Shown: positions 8,385 through 17,200 of the stretch, piece by piece
Numbering within the stretch: the stretch's first letter is position 1
Layout: each line of letters opens with the position of its first letter
Assembly (NCBI GenBank): GCA_044222225.1
Contig: JBGANR010000001.1
Span: forward strand, 62,001 to 126,000
DNA length: 64,000 bases
Direction of reading: 5' to 3'
Source: JBGANR01 sp044222225
GTDB lineage: Bacteria; Actinomycetota; Actinomycetes; Mycobacteriales; Mycobacteriaceae
Position numbers and translations under genes: made by a program
The notes under the pieces: generated by a model
The model's input: the letters and a program-made list of their open reading frames with translations, nothing else
What the model was told of the DNA's origin: nothing
The model's database searches: none

Positions 8385-8552
8385 TTCGAGGGTGAATGTA
8401 TCTATCTTGGGGAGTCGGGATACTTTGCGGGGAATCTGAGTGTTTATGGATGCGAAGGGCAGCCTTGTCCGCGTTGTGGACGCCCGATCGCGCGGAAGTC
8501 GTTCATGAACCGTTCGAGCCATTTTTGCCCGGTCTGCCAGCGAAAGCGCTAG
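8385..8552 (+). pseudogene. mutM: C-terminal fragment of formamidopyrimidine-DNA glycosylase
   Basis: The frame ending at 8552 encodes GESGYFAGNLSVYGCEGQPC, then PRCGRPIARKSFMNRSSHFC and PVCQ. This is the Fpg/Nei C-terminal zinc finger with all four cysteines and the preceding NGESGYF-like segment. Nothing N-terminal of about residue 20 of the frame is homologous: the catalytic PELPEVE terminus and helix-two-turn-helix core are missing. In M. tuberculosis fpg sits immediately upstream of the osmC-acyP-smc cluster in the same orientation, exactly as this scrap does. It is therefore probably the 3' end of the ancestral mutM separated from its 5' part, or a scar duplicate. The sequence has drifted, which argues against function. 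Confidence 0.72.
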
Positions 8553-8749
8553 TCGGATGGCCGCGCCTGTCTGAGGCGCGGGCGTGTTCGAAGGGGTCGT
8601 TGAACAAACCGAATCGCTCCGGTTCCCGCGTGAACGGGGAGATCTCTGGCGTGCCTGCGGGATGGCTCTGGTCGACTCGTCCGCGCCTGGCGAGTGAGGT
8701 GCACAGCCGGTGGGTTTGTGCCGAAGCGGCGATCACGTTAAGTTAGGAA

Positions 8750-8764
8750 ACGAAAGCGTTTCGT
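8750..8764. promoter_or_regulatory. putative TetR operator (ACGAAA-GCG-TTTCGT)
   Basis: A perfect 6-bp inverted repeat with a 3-bp spacer lies 28 bases upstream of the second TetR gene. Its size and position fit an autoregulatory TetR operator overlapping the promoter. Binding is inferred. Confidence 0.5.
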
Positions 8765-8791
8765 ATCGAAAAGGATGGGGGTGACGCGGTC

Positions 8792-9406
8792 GTGGTCGAG
8801 GGTAGAGGTGGAGGACCGCGAGGTCGCCCGGTCGATGCGGGGCTGACCCCGGCGATCATGGAGGTGGTCCTGTCGTTGCTCGCCGAGGACGGCTACGCAC
8901 GGCTGACCACGGCCGCGGTTGCGAAGCGGGCAGGGGTCTCGACGGCGACGCTGTACCGGCGGTGGCCGTCGAAACGTGATCTGCTGCTCGCGGCGGCGCA
9001 GCAGATCGCCGAGTCGGAGACGGTGGACATCGACACCGGCTCGACCGAGGGTGATCTGCGGGAGCTGTTCGCTCACAAGCGGCGGGTGCTCTCCGGCATG
9101 ATCGGCGCGACGCTCGTCGCGCTGGTAGGCGAGTCGGCGCACGATCCTGAGTTGGGGGCCATCGTCCGCGCCAGCATCTTCGATCCGACCCGAGAGCGCC
9201 TGGCTGCGATCCTGAACCGCGCGCAGGCGCGAGGCGAGACGGTGACGTCCGACGCCACGGCTGCCGCTCACCTGGTGGTCGGCGCGGTCCTCGCCCGGAT
9301 CGCGTTCGCAAGCGTCGAGGACGGCGGGCTTCTCGCTGAGAGCGACGTGAGGTTGCTGATTCACGCGATGGTCGGGAACCAGAGCGACCGCGACGGGGTG
9401 CGGTGA
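8792..9406 (+). CDS. TetR/AcrR family transcriptional regulator
   Basis: 204 residues with a TetR helix-turn-helix near residues 20-60 (GYARLTTAAVAKRAGVSTAT then LYRRWPSKRDLLLAA). The C-terminal half resembles the TetR_C_11-type ligand domain (RVLSGMIGATLVALVGES, ARIAFA). The GTG start is the first in frame; AAGGA lies somewhat far upstream, so the start is uncertain by a few codons. The end overlaps the downstream SDR start by four bases (ATGA-like), so the intact operon would have been TetR-SDR with the operator at 8750 controlling both. The SDR partner is now truncated. Confidence 0.85.
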   Translation: MVEGRGGGPRGRPVDAGLTPAIMEVVLSLLAEDGYARLTTAAVAKRAGVSTATLYRRWPSKRDLLLAAAQQIAESETVDIDTGSTEGDLRELFAHKRRVLSGMIGATLVALVGESAHDPELGAIVRASIFDPTRERLAAILNRAQARGETVTSDATAAAHLVVGAVLARIAFASVEDGGLLAESDVRLLIHAMVGNQSDRDGVR

Positions 9407-9786
9407 TGATGGGCAAAGACCAGACCGTCGTCATGACCGGGGCCAGCCGGGGTATTGGTCGGATCGCGGCCAGACGGGTGATCGAGGAGCAGCCGCAGAC
9501 GCATCTGGTGTTGCTCGTTCGTGGCGACTCGCGTGATCTGGTGGACGAACTGCGGGCACGAGGTGGCAGCGTGTCGGTGGTTCGTACGGACCTGTCCTCG
9601 CTGCAGAGTATCGCGGATGCTGCAGATGCCGTCATCGCCGAGATTTCCGTCAGGCGCGGAGCACGCGCAGTAATTCCTCGCGGTGCTCGGTCAGCGCCGC
9701 ACAAGGCGTGGAAGGCGCAAGTGTGCTCATCGCTGCATCTACCTAACGGATTCTCTGGACGATCGGCGTCTCGGTACGCGCCGTGA
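9403..9786 (+). pseudogene. truncated short-chain dehydrogenase/reductase
   Basis: The N-terminus is a clear SDR Rossmann fold: VVMTGASRGIGRIAARRVIE (TGxxxGIG cofactor motif), a beta-strand LVLLVRG and the DLSSLQSIADAA segment. Similarity stops near residue 80 (about 9645), after which the frame is Arg/Ser/Ala-rich and unrelated. The NNAG strand, catalytic YxxxK and the rest of the roughly 250-residue enzyme are missing, so it cannot work. It overlaps the TetR gene in an operon arrangement. A recombination junction lies near 9645. Confidence 0.7.
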
Positions 9787-9954
9787 CCCCGCACCTCGCC
9801 AGGCGGTGATGGCGCGGTCGACGTAGGTCGAGACGCATCCCGCGACGTCCTTGGAGGGATCGAGGAGCCACTGCCGATGCAGCACTGACGGCCGACTTAC
9901 GCACTGACCAGAGACGACACAATGATGCGGATCGGTCGATCGGGCTACAGACAT
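9739..9954 (-). pseudogene. possible TetR C-terminal remnant
   Basis: The minus-strand frame contains HRQWLLDPSKDVAGCVSTY followed by VDRAITAWRG. This resembles the last helix of many TetR regulators (QWLLDP-S-D-x-x-x-x-x-YVDRxL). The DNA-binding half is absent. With the truncated SDR next to it, the 9645-10,000 stretch looks like a junction of gene fragments. The match is short, so confidence is modest. Confidence 0.35.
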
Positions 9955-10009
9955 CGCCGCGGAGGCGTGTGATTCTGGATGCGATTCACCGCCTATCTGG
10001 GAGTCGTGG

Positions 10010-11092
10010 ATGGCTGACGCGCCGAGTCGTCGATCCGGTCCGGTGCCGGAGCCTCGCGTGTCGGGTGCCCCGGCGCCGAGCGCGTGGCCGGCCGAGCTAC
10101 ACCCGAATTCGGCGGATTCGTATTCGCAGCAGGGGGATCCGTGGTCTCCCCATGAGCGATATCCGTATGTGCCGTCTCCGAACGCGTTGAGTCATGGTCG
10201 CCGGCCGGCCGAGGGGCAGGCGTTCCCGCTGGGTGTCGGTGTGCAGTCGTCCGAGCCGGCTGAGTCGAACGGTGGTGGCGGTGAACCGACATGGCAGGAC
10301 TCGGCGGTGCCGAGACGCCGCGCATCAGGTCGGTTGTGGGCCATCGCCGGGGGCGGTGTCGTCGCGGTCGTGGTCGCCGCCGTCGTCCTGACCCAGGTGG
10401 TCACCGACCGCTTCACCGAAGCGAGTTCCATGGGTGCGGGAGCGAGGTCGAGTCCGACCGGATCGACCAGCCGGACCGTGACGTCCGCCGCGGCATCTCT
10501 TTCCAAGGGGCCGGTGCGGACGTCGGTCGGCGAACTCCTGGTGGTGGAATCCGATTTCCCGAGGAGATCGGGCTATTCATACCAGGTCGTCGACCCGTCG
10601 GGGGGTGTTCCACCGGCGGGTGAAGACGGAAGGCTCGGCGAATGCGATCGCCTGGTCTGGCCTGCGAAGGAGTTCCCGGGCATCGTTCAAGGTAGGGCGA
10701 GTTACTCGTCGACCCCGGATTCGGGATACTTCGCGACGCGCATCTATATGCGCGAGCTGCCGGGCTGGGGACGTGAGTTCAACGCGACGTTGGCGGGGTG
10801 TAGGTCACTGACGACCACCGACGGTGGAAACCGATCCGAGATCACGCACACACCTCTCACGCTGACCGGATCTTCGGGCGAGTTGCATGGTTACAGAGCT
10901 GTCACCGTCGAGAATCCGAGATCTGGAAGTGCGACGACCTCGGAGAGGCATTATCTTCTCGGCGTGGTGCGGGGTGTGTCGTTCGCTGTCGCGGCCGGCC
11001 CCGGTGACGGGAACGCCTATCCGGATTCTCTTGACCAGGGACTTGTGACGTTGTACGAAAATCAGCTCCGCCGGATTCTTGACGCGCCTTGA
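10010..11092 (+). CDS. membrane-anchored protein with secreted C-terminal domain, unknown function
   Basis: 360 residues: a Pro/Ser-rich cytoplasmic N-terminus (1-100), one transmembrane helix (about 108-128, LWAIAGGGVVAVVVAAVVLT), a Ser/Thr-rich linker, then an extracytoplasmic domain. That domain has paired cysteines (GECDRLVW and LAGCRSL) and the pattern seen in mycobacterial sensor-like domains (PknH/DUF5642 type): YFATRIY, then SLDQGLVTLYENQLRRI. The fold assignment is tentative. The gene is monocistronic or leads into osmC 90 bases downstream. ATG 10010 gives the only start before the low-complexity region. Confidence 0.68.
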   Translation: MADAPSRRSGPVPEPRVSGAPAPSAWPAELHPNSADSYSQQGDPWSPHERYPYVPSPNALSHGRRPAEGQAFPLGVGVQSSEPAESNGGGGEPTWQDSAVPRRRASGRLWAIAGGGVVAVVVAAVVLTQVVTDRFTEASSMGAGARSSPTGSTSRTVTSAAASLSKGPVRTSVGELLVVESDFPRRSGYSYQVVDPSGGVPPAGEDGRLGECDRLVWPAKEFPGIVQGRASYSSTPDSGYFATRIYMRELPGWGREFNATLAGCRSLTTTDGGNRSEITHTPLTLTGSSGELHGYRAVTVENPRSGSATTSERHYLLGVVRGVSFAVAAGPGDGNAYPDSLDQGLVTLYENQLRRILDAP

Positions 11093-11182
11093 CTCGCCGG
11101 CAAGGAGCGGCGTGGTCGAAGCGTGCCTCCGTTGCGGAAGGACCCGGCGGGGCCCGCCGCGGCGCCGAGTAGATTCATCGCC

Positions 11183-11602
11183 ATGGCTGACGGCGAGACC
11201 ACTCTGTGGGTCGAACGGACGGGGACCAGGCTGTACACCGGGCGCAGCAGTCGCGGCGCCGAGGTGTTCATCGGATCGTCGGACGTCGAGGGTGTGTTCA
11301 CCCCCGGTGAGCTGCTCAAGATCGCGCTTGCGGCCTGCACCGGGCTGGCCTCGGACGCGTCGCTCTCGCGCAGGCTCGGCGATGACTACGAGGCGACGAT
11401 CCGGGTCGACGGCGTCGCCGATCGGGACGCCGAGCGGTACCCGCGCCTGCACGAGGTGCTCGAGTTCGCCCGCGGCGAGCTGACGGACGCCGAACTCGAC
11501 CGGGTGCTGACGGTCGTCCGGCGCGCCGTCGACGCGACGTGCACCGTCGGTCGGACGCTCAAGGCCGGCGCTGTCGTCGACCTGGAGATCGACCCGAGGT
11601 GA
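11183..11602 (+). CDS. OsmC family protein
   Basis: 139 residues of the OsmC/Ohr fold: TGRSSRGAEVFIGS, GVFTPGELLKIALAACTG with the conserved CxG cysteine, and the C-terminal VGRTLKAGAVVDLEI. OsmC-like proteins reduce organic hydroperoxides with paired cysteines; a second candidate is the Cys in DATCTVGRTL. It corresponds by position to M. tuberculosis Rv2923c. The stop overlaps the GTG start of acylphosphatase (GTGA). The ATG at 11183 is chosen over the ORF start at 11123, which adds a basic tail without similarity. Confidence 0.88.
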   Translation: MADGETTLWVERTGTRLYTGRSSRGAEVFIGSSDVEGVFTPGELLKIALAACTGLASDASLSRRLGDDYEATIRVDGVADRDAERYPRLHEVLEFARGELTDAELDRVLTVVRRAVDATCTVGRTLKAGAVVDLEIDPR

Positions 11603-11871
11603 GTGCGCGGCTGACGGCTTGGGTGCACGGAAGCGTGCAGGGTGTGGGTTTCCGCTGGTGGACGCGGTCGCGTGCGCTCGAACTCGGGCTCGTCGGCTAC
11701 GCCGCCAACCGCGCCGACGGCCGTGTGCTCGTCGTGGCCGAGGGCCCGGAACAACAACTCGACGCGCTCGAGACGCTGCTGCGCGGCGGTCGGACGCCGG
11801 GAATCGTGACGACCGTCGTCGCCGAGCGCGGTGCCGTGCGCGGCGACCTGAAGGGATTTCAGGAGCGATGA
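11599..11871 (+). CDS. acyP: acylphosphatase
   Basis: 90 residues with the catalytic acylphosphatase loop AWVHGSVQGVGFRWWTRSRA (Arg at the VQGVGFR position) and the Asn in GYAANRADGRV that positions water. It hydrolyses acyl phosphates in the cytosol. The GTG start overlaps the osmC stop, and its own stop overlaps the next ATG, showing translational coupling. Its place before smc is conserved in Mycobacteriales, though here three extra genes separate the two. Confidence 0.93.
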   Translation: MSARLTAWVHGSVQGVGFRWWTRSRALELGLVGYAANRADGRVLVVAEGPEQQLDALETLLRGGRTPGIVTTVVAERGAVRGDLKGFQER

Positions 11872-12608
11872 CGTACCCACCCGAACCGCCGCGTCCGGAA
11901 GACGGGCCAGACCCGTGGCGCCCCGGACCTCTGAACCCCGAACCCCGGGGGCCCCAGCCGTCGGTGCACGGCTCCGGCGCGTCGCCGTTCTCGCCGGGCG
12001 CACCGCCCCCGCCGCTCCCACAGGCCGCTCCGGGCTGGGCGCCGCATAGTTTCCCGGGTGCGCCCGCGGCGCCGGGCGAACTCTTCGAGCCGGTGGGGCC
12101 GGGCTCGATCCGGCAGCAGGACGCCGAGACGGCGCGTCCGCGGCCGAGGAGCGCCGCCGAGAACCGGGCCCGCCGGCTGGCCGGTGAGGAGCGCGAGCGG
12201 GAGTACGCGGAGGCCGCGGCCGCTGCGGCCAAGAAGAAGCGGAATCGGCGTCGGCTCATCGGTGGCGCGGCGGTCGTGGGCGCGGTCGGGCTCGTCGCGG
12301 GGATATACCTGCTGGCGGTCGACGATTCGGGCTCCGACGACGCCGTGACGGCGTATTGCGTCAACGAACAGAACGAGGAGGTGCCCGACTCGTACTGCAA
12401 CGACAGCACGCGGACGAGTTCTGGCACCTTCATCTACGCGGGCGTGCCCTACTTCTTCTATTACGGCGGCACCCCGGGCGCCAATCGCATCATGACCGGC
12501 GGCAGCAGAAGTCTGCCGACGAACACGACCGTGACGACGCGCTCGGGCACGACCGTCCAGCGCGGCGGCATCGGTTCGAAGAGCGGATCGAAGAGCGGGG
12601 GCAGCTGA
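11868..12608 (+). CDS. proline-rich membrane protein, DUF1190/YjfM-like
   Basis: 246 residues: a very Pro-rich cytoplasmic tail (1-85), a charged Ala/Glu/Lys coiled segment (EEREREYAEAAAAAAKKKR), one transmembrane helix (about 126-146) and an external Cys-containing domain. The latter has TAYCVNEQNEEVPDSYC, YFFYYGG and a Gly/Ser/Thr tail (TVQRGGIGSKSGS). Such tails are typical of the DUF1190/YgiB-YjfM group, which is encoded beside an ATP-grasp glutathionylspermidine-synthase-like enzyme. The neighbour here is exactly that enzyme, with ATGA overlap. The tail may be a substrate for peptide ligation, which is inference. Confidence 0.68.
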   Translation: MTYPPEPPRPEDGPDPWRPGPLNPEPRGPQPSVHGSGASPFSPGAPPPPLPQAAPGWAPHSFPGAPAAPGELFEPVGPGSIRQQDAETARPRPRSAAENRARRLAGEEREREYAEAAAAAAKKKRNRRRLIGGAAVVGAVGLVAGIYLLAVDDSGSDDAVTAYCVNEQNEEVPDSYCNDSTRTSSGTFIYAGVPYFFYYGGTPGANRIMTGGSRSLPTNTTVTTRSGTTVQRGGIGSKSGSKSGGS

Positions 12609-13771
12609 TGCGACGGCTACGGGTGACGCCCCGTCCGGACTGGCGTTCGCGAGTGGAGGCGCAGGGGCTCATCTTCGGGATCCCCGGCCGCTACGGCGAC
12701 GGCAGCGAGCGGAACTACTGGGACGAGTCGGTCTGCTACGAGTTCGAGATGGACGAGATCCTCGGGCTCGAGGCGAACGTCGAGGCGTTGCACAGCATGT
12801 GCCTCAACGCCGTGGAGCACGTGGTGCTTGCCGAGCGGTACCGCGACTTCGGTCTGCCGGAGTGGAGCTGGGAGCCGATCGCGCAGTCGTGGCGGCGCGG
12901 CGACCCGCACGTCTACGGCCGCTTCGACCTGCGCTACGACGGCCGCGGCCCCGCCAAACTGCTCGAATACAACGCCGACACGCCGACGTCGCTGCTGGAG
13001 GCCGCGATCTGTCAGTGGCATTGGCTGCAGGACACCAAGCCGTCCTACGACCAGTGGAACTCGCTGCACGAGCGGCTCGTCGAGCGGTGGGGTGAGCTGC
13101 GCGCCGGGCTGCCGACGTCCCGGCTGCACTTCGGCTGGAGCGAGTCCGATGAGTCCGGTGAGGACCACATCACGACGACGTATCTGCAGGAGACGGCCGC
13201 CGAGGCCGGCTTCGAGACCATCGGCCTGCCGGTGGAGGAGATCGGCTGGGACACCGAGCTCAAGCGCTTCGTCGACCTCGAAGAGGCGCCGATCGAGCAG
13301 ATCTTCAAGCTCTATCCCTGGGAGTGGCTGCTCGACGACGAGTTCGGGCAGCGCGCCGTGAGTTCGCTGCCGCGGACGATGTGGGTCGAGCCGCTGTGGA
13401 AGACGCTGCTCTCCAACAAGGCGATCCTCGCCGTGCTGTGGGAGATGTATCCGGGACACCCCAACCTGCTGCCGTGCTACCTCGATCAGCCCGGCATGCT
13501 CACCGAGTACATCCGCAAGCCCAAGCTCGGCCGCGAGGGCGCCAACATGCAGATCGTCGGCGCCGGGATGGACACCGAGACGCACGGCATCTACGGCGAA
13601 GAGGGCTACGTCTACCAACTGCTCGACCCGCTGCCGGTGTTCGACGGCATGCGCCCCGCGCTCGGGGCGTGGATCGTCGGCGACGAGTCGGCGGGCCTCG
13701 GCATCCGTGAGACGGCCGGTCTCATCACCGACGACGGCGCGTCCTTCGTGCCACATCGCATTCCGCAATGA
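12608..13771 (+). CDS. glutathionylspermidine synthase family ATP-grasp protein
   Basis: 387 residues of the GSP_synth ATP-grasp family (E. coli YgiC/YjfC type). Landmarks: RNYWDESVCYEF near the N-terminus, YGRFDLRYDG and KLLEYNADTPTSLLEAA, FKLYPWEWLLDDEFG, LLSNKAILAVLWEMYPGHPN, and YIRKPKLGREGANMQI, which carries the ATP-binding Lys and Arg. The amidase half of true GspS is absent, as in YgiC/YjfC. The enzyme is expected to form an amide bond using ATP; its substrate is not established. Start ATG 12608 overlaps the upstream stop. Confidence 0.88.
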   Translation: MRRLRVTPRPDWRSRVEAQGLIFGIPGRYGDGSERNYWDESVCYEFEMDEILGLEANVEALHSMCLNAVEHVVLAERYRDFGLPEWSWEPIAQSWRRGDPHVYGRFDLRYDGRGPAKLLEYNADTPTSLLEAAICQWHWLQDTKPSYDQWNSLHERLVERWGELRAGLPTSRLHFGWSESDESGEDHITTTYLQETAAEAGFETIGLPVEEIGWDTELKRFVDLEEAPIEQIFKLYPWEWLLDDEFGQRAVSSLPRTMWVEPLWKTLLSNKAILAVLWEMYPGHPNLLPCYLDQPGMLTEYIRKPKLGREGANMQIVGAGMDTETHGIYGEEGYVYQLLDPLPVFDGMRPALGAWIVGDESAGLGIRETAGLITDDGASFVPHRIPQ

Positions 13772-13793
13772 ACACCGCAACGACAGGAGAGTC

Positions 13794-14231
13794 ATGACCA
13801 CCGAGAGTCTCGGTTCCGCCCTCGGGCACGGCATCGGCGCCATCCTCGGATACGCGGCCGTGGGGCTGGTCCTCATCCTCGTCGGCTTCTTCGCCGTCGA
13901 CCTGACGACGCCCGGCAACCTGCGCAACCTCATCCGTGAGAGCAAGCCGAACGCCGTCTACATCACGAGCGCGGGCATGGTCTCGATGGCGCTCATCGTG
14001 CTCACGGCGATCTTCTCCTCGGGCGGTGATCTCGCCCGCGGGCTCCTGACGTCTGCCGTGTTCGGTCTGGTGGGAATCATCGTGCAGGTCGTCATAGTCC
14101 GGATCGTCGACGTCGTCACCGGCGTCGACATGAAGGAGATCATGTACTCCGACGTCGCGACGCCGGGTGCCCGGCTCGTCGCGGCCGCACACGTCGCCGC
14201 GGGACTGGTCGTCGCGATGGCCGTCCTGTAG
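13794..14231 (+). CDS. DUF350 family membrane protein (YjfL-like)
   Basis: 145 residues with four predicted transmembrane helices (about 11-35, 56-76, 83-106, 124-144), two per DUF350 repeat. The acidic loop VDLTTPGNL matches the family signature, in which transmembrane helices carry Asp/Gly. DUF350 proteins accompany the ATP-grasp and DUF1190 proteins in several phyla, giving a conserved three-gene set. It ends four bases before the smc start and is probably cotranscribed with it. RBS GACAGGAGAG precedes the ATG. Confidence 0.82.
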   Translation: MTTESLGSALGHGIGAILGYAAVGLVLILVGFFAVDLTTPGNLRNLIRESKPNAVYITSAGMVSMALIVLTAIFSSGGDLARGLLTSAVFGLVGIIVQVVIVRIVDVVTGVDMKEIMYSDVATPGARLVAAAHVAAGLVVAMAVL

Positions 14232-14235
14232 GAGC

Positions 14236-17200
14236 GTGTACCTCAAGTCCCTCACACTGCGCGGCTTCAAGTCGTTCGCGTCGGCGACGACGCTCCGGCT
14301 GGAACCGGGCATCACGTGCGTCGTCGGACCCAACGGATCGGGTAAGTCAAACATACTCGACGCGCTGCGCTGGGTGATGGGGGAGCAGGGCGCCAAGGGG
14401 CTGCGCGGCGGCAAGATGGCCGACGTCATCTTCGCGGGGACGTCGGGCCGCGCGCCGCTGGGCCGCGCCGAGGTGACGCTGACGATCGACAACTCCGACG
14501 GCGCCCTGCCGATCGAGTATTCGGAGGTGTCGATCACGCGCCGGATGTTCCGGGACGGCGGCGGTGAGTACGAGATCAACGGCCGGACGTGCCGGCTCAT
14601 GGACGTCCAGGAGCTGCTCAGCGATTCCGGTATCGGGCGCGAGATGCACGTCGTCGTCGGGCAGGGGCAGCTGTCGGCGATTCTCGAATCGCGGCCCGAG
14701 GAGCGTCGGGCGTACATCGAGGAGGCCGCCGGTGTGCTCAAGCACCGGCGGCGCCGGGAGAAGGCCGCCCGCAAGATCGAGGCGATGGCGGCCAACCTGT
14801 CGCGGCTCACGGATCTGACGGCTGAGCTGCGCCGTCAGCTCAAGCCGCTCGGCCGGCAGGCCGAGATGGCGCGTCGGGCCCAGACGGTGCAGGCCGACCT
14901 GCGCGACGCCAAGCTGCGGCTGGCGGCTGACGATCTGGTGACGCGCCGCGCCGAGCTCGCCACGCAGGCCGGCAGCGAGGCGACGTTGCGGGCGCGTCAG
15001 GAGGAGGTCGCGGGGCGGCTGGCCGAGGTGGAGCGGCTGCTCGCCGCGCACGAGGCCGAGCTGACGCGGCTCGAACCGGGCGTCACGGCCGCGCAGCAGG
15101 CGTGGTTCACGTTGTCGGCGCTGGCCGAGCGGGTCGGTGCGACGGGCCGGATCGCCGCCGAGCGACGTCGCCATCTCTCCGAGCCTGTGCAGGTGGGCAC
15201 CGGGCGTGATCCCGAGGACCTCGACGCGCAGGCGGAGGCGGCGGCCGAGGACGAGGCCGAGCTGCTCGAAGCCGTCGAGGAGGCGGCGATGACGCTCGAA
15301 GGTGCCCGCGAGGCACTGGCCGACTGCGACGAGCGGGCCGCGGTCGCCGAGCGCGAGCACACCGCGGCGGTCGCGCTCGTCGCCGATCGGCGTGAGGGAC
15401 TGGCGCGGCTGCAGGGCGAGGTCGCGACGCTGCGGGCCAAGGTGGAGAGCGGTGACGGCGAGAGCGCCCGCCTCGACGCGGCCATCGATGCCGCGGCCGG
15501 GCGGGTCGCCGAGTACGAGGCCGAGCTCGCCGAGCACGCGGAGACGGCCGCGGAGATCGAGGCCGCCGAGCCCGAACTCAACGAGCATTACGAGCGCAGC
15601 GCGGCGGCGCTCGACGGCGCCGAGGGGCGCGTCGCCGAACTGGTCGCGGCCGAACGGGTCGCCGAGCGGGGCATCGCCTCCCTCGAGGCGCGCATCGAGG
15701 CGCTCTCGCTGGGGTTGCGACGCGGCGACGGCGGCGCGTGGCTGCTGGCGAACGGCGACGGCGTGATCGGCGCGGTTGCCGGGCTCGTCACGGTCGAGGA
15801 GGGCTGGGAGGCGGCCATCGCGGCGGCGCTCGGGCCGGCCGGTGACGCGGTGGCCGTCGTCGACGCCGATGCCGCCGCCGTCGCCGTCGCCGCCTTGCGG
15901 GGCGCTGACCTGGGCCGGGCCGTCGTGCTGCACCCGACGCCGGTGCCCGCGCCGGCTGCGGTGCCGGACGGCTGCCGGGCCGCCGCGGACGTCGTCGGCG
16001 GCGATGAGCGGGTCACCGGGGCGTTGGCCGTGCTGCTCGCGGGCACGGTCGTGGCCGACGATGCGGCAGCAGCTCGCGCTGCGCTCGCGACCGGCGGGGT
16101 GACGCGCGTCGTCACCCGCGATGGCGACCTCTTCGGACCGGGCTGGGCCGTCGGCGGGGCCGGCTCGGCGCCGTCGGCGATCGAGGTGCAGGCGTCGGTC
16201 GACGCGGCGGCCGTCGATCTCGGCGAGGTGCGGACGCGTCTCGAGGAGGTCTCGGCGGCGCTGTCCGGGGCGTCGACGGAGCTGGAGTCGCGGCGGACCG
16301 TCGCCGAGCAGGCGCTGCTCGCGCTGCACGATTCGGACGGCCGGCTCGACGGCGCCTACGAGCGACTGGCCCAGCTCGGCCAGCAGATCCGCGACGGACA
16401 CGCCGAGCAGCGGCGGCTGCGCTACCAGCGCGATCGCGCCGAGGAGCGCCGGGACGAGACGCTCGCCCGGTTGGCCGACGCCGAGGCGCGGCTCGCGGCG
16501 CTCGAATCGTCGGGTGCCGACGTCCCGGCCGACATCTCGTCGGCCGAGCGGGACGTCGCCATGCGGCAACTCGCGGCCGCGCGGGGCGTCGAGACCGAGG
16601 CGCGGCTCGCGATGCGCAGCGCCGAGGAGCGCTCGAACGCCGTCCGGGGCCGGGCCGAGCAACTGCGCCGCGCCGCGCGCGCCGAACGGGAGGCCCGGGC
16701 GCGGGCCGCCGAGCAGCAGCGTCGCCGGGCGGAGGCCGCGGCCGTCGCGGACGCCGTCGCACGCGGGGCGCAGCGCGTCGCCGACGCGGTGGCGCGGGCC
16801 GTCACCGACGCCGCGGCCGTCCGCGAGGAGCTCACCCGGCGTCGCGACGCCGCCGTCGTCGCCCGCAACGCGGCGCGGACGAGCGCCGGCGACCTCGGCA
16901 AGACCCTCACGACGCTGCGCGACGAGGTGCACCGCGACGAGGTCGCGCGCGCCCAGGCGCAGCTGCGCATCGAACAGCTCGAGGAGCAGATCCTCGAGGC
17001 GTGGGGGATCGCGCCCGACGACATCGTCGCCGAATACGGCCCCGATGTGCCGTTGCCGCCGTCGGCGCTGGAGCTCGCCGAATACGAGCAGGCGAAGGAG
17101 CGCGGCGAACTGGTGGTGCGGCCGCAGCCGATGCCGTACGACCGGCGCACCCAGCAGCGTCGCGCCAAACAGGCCGAGCAGGACCTCAAATCGCTCGGCC

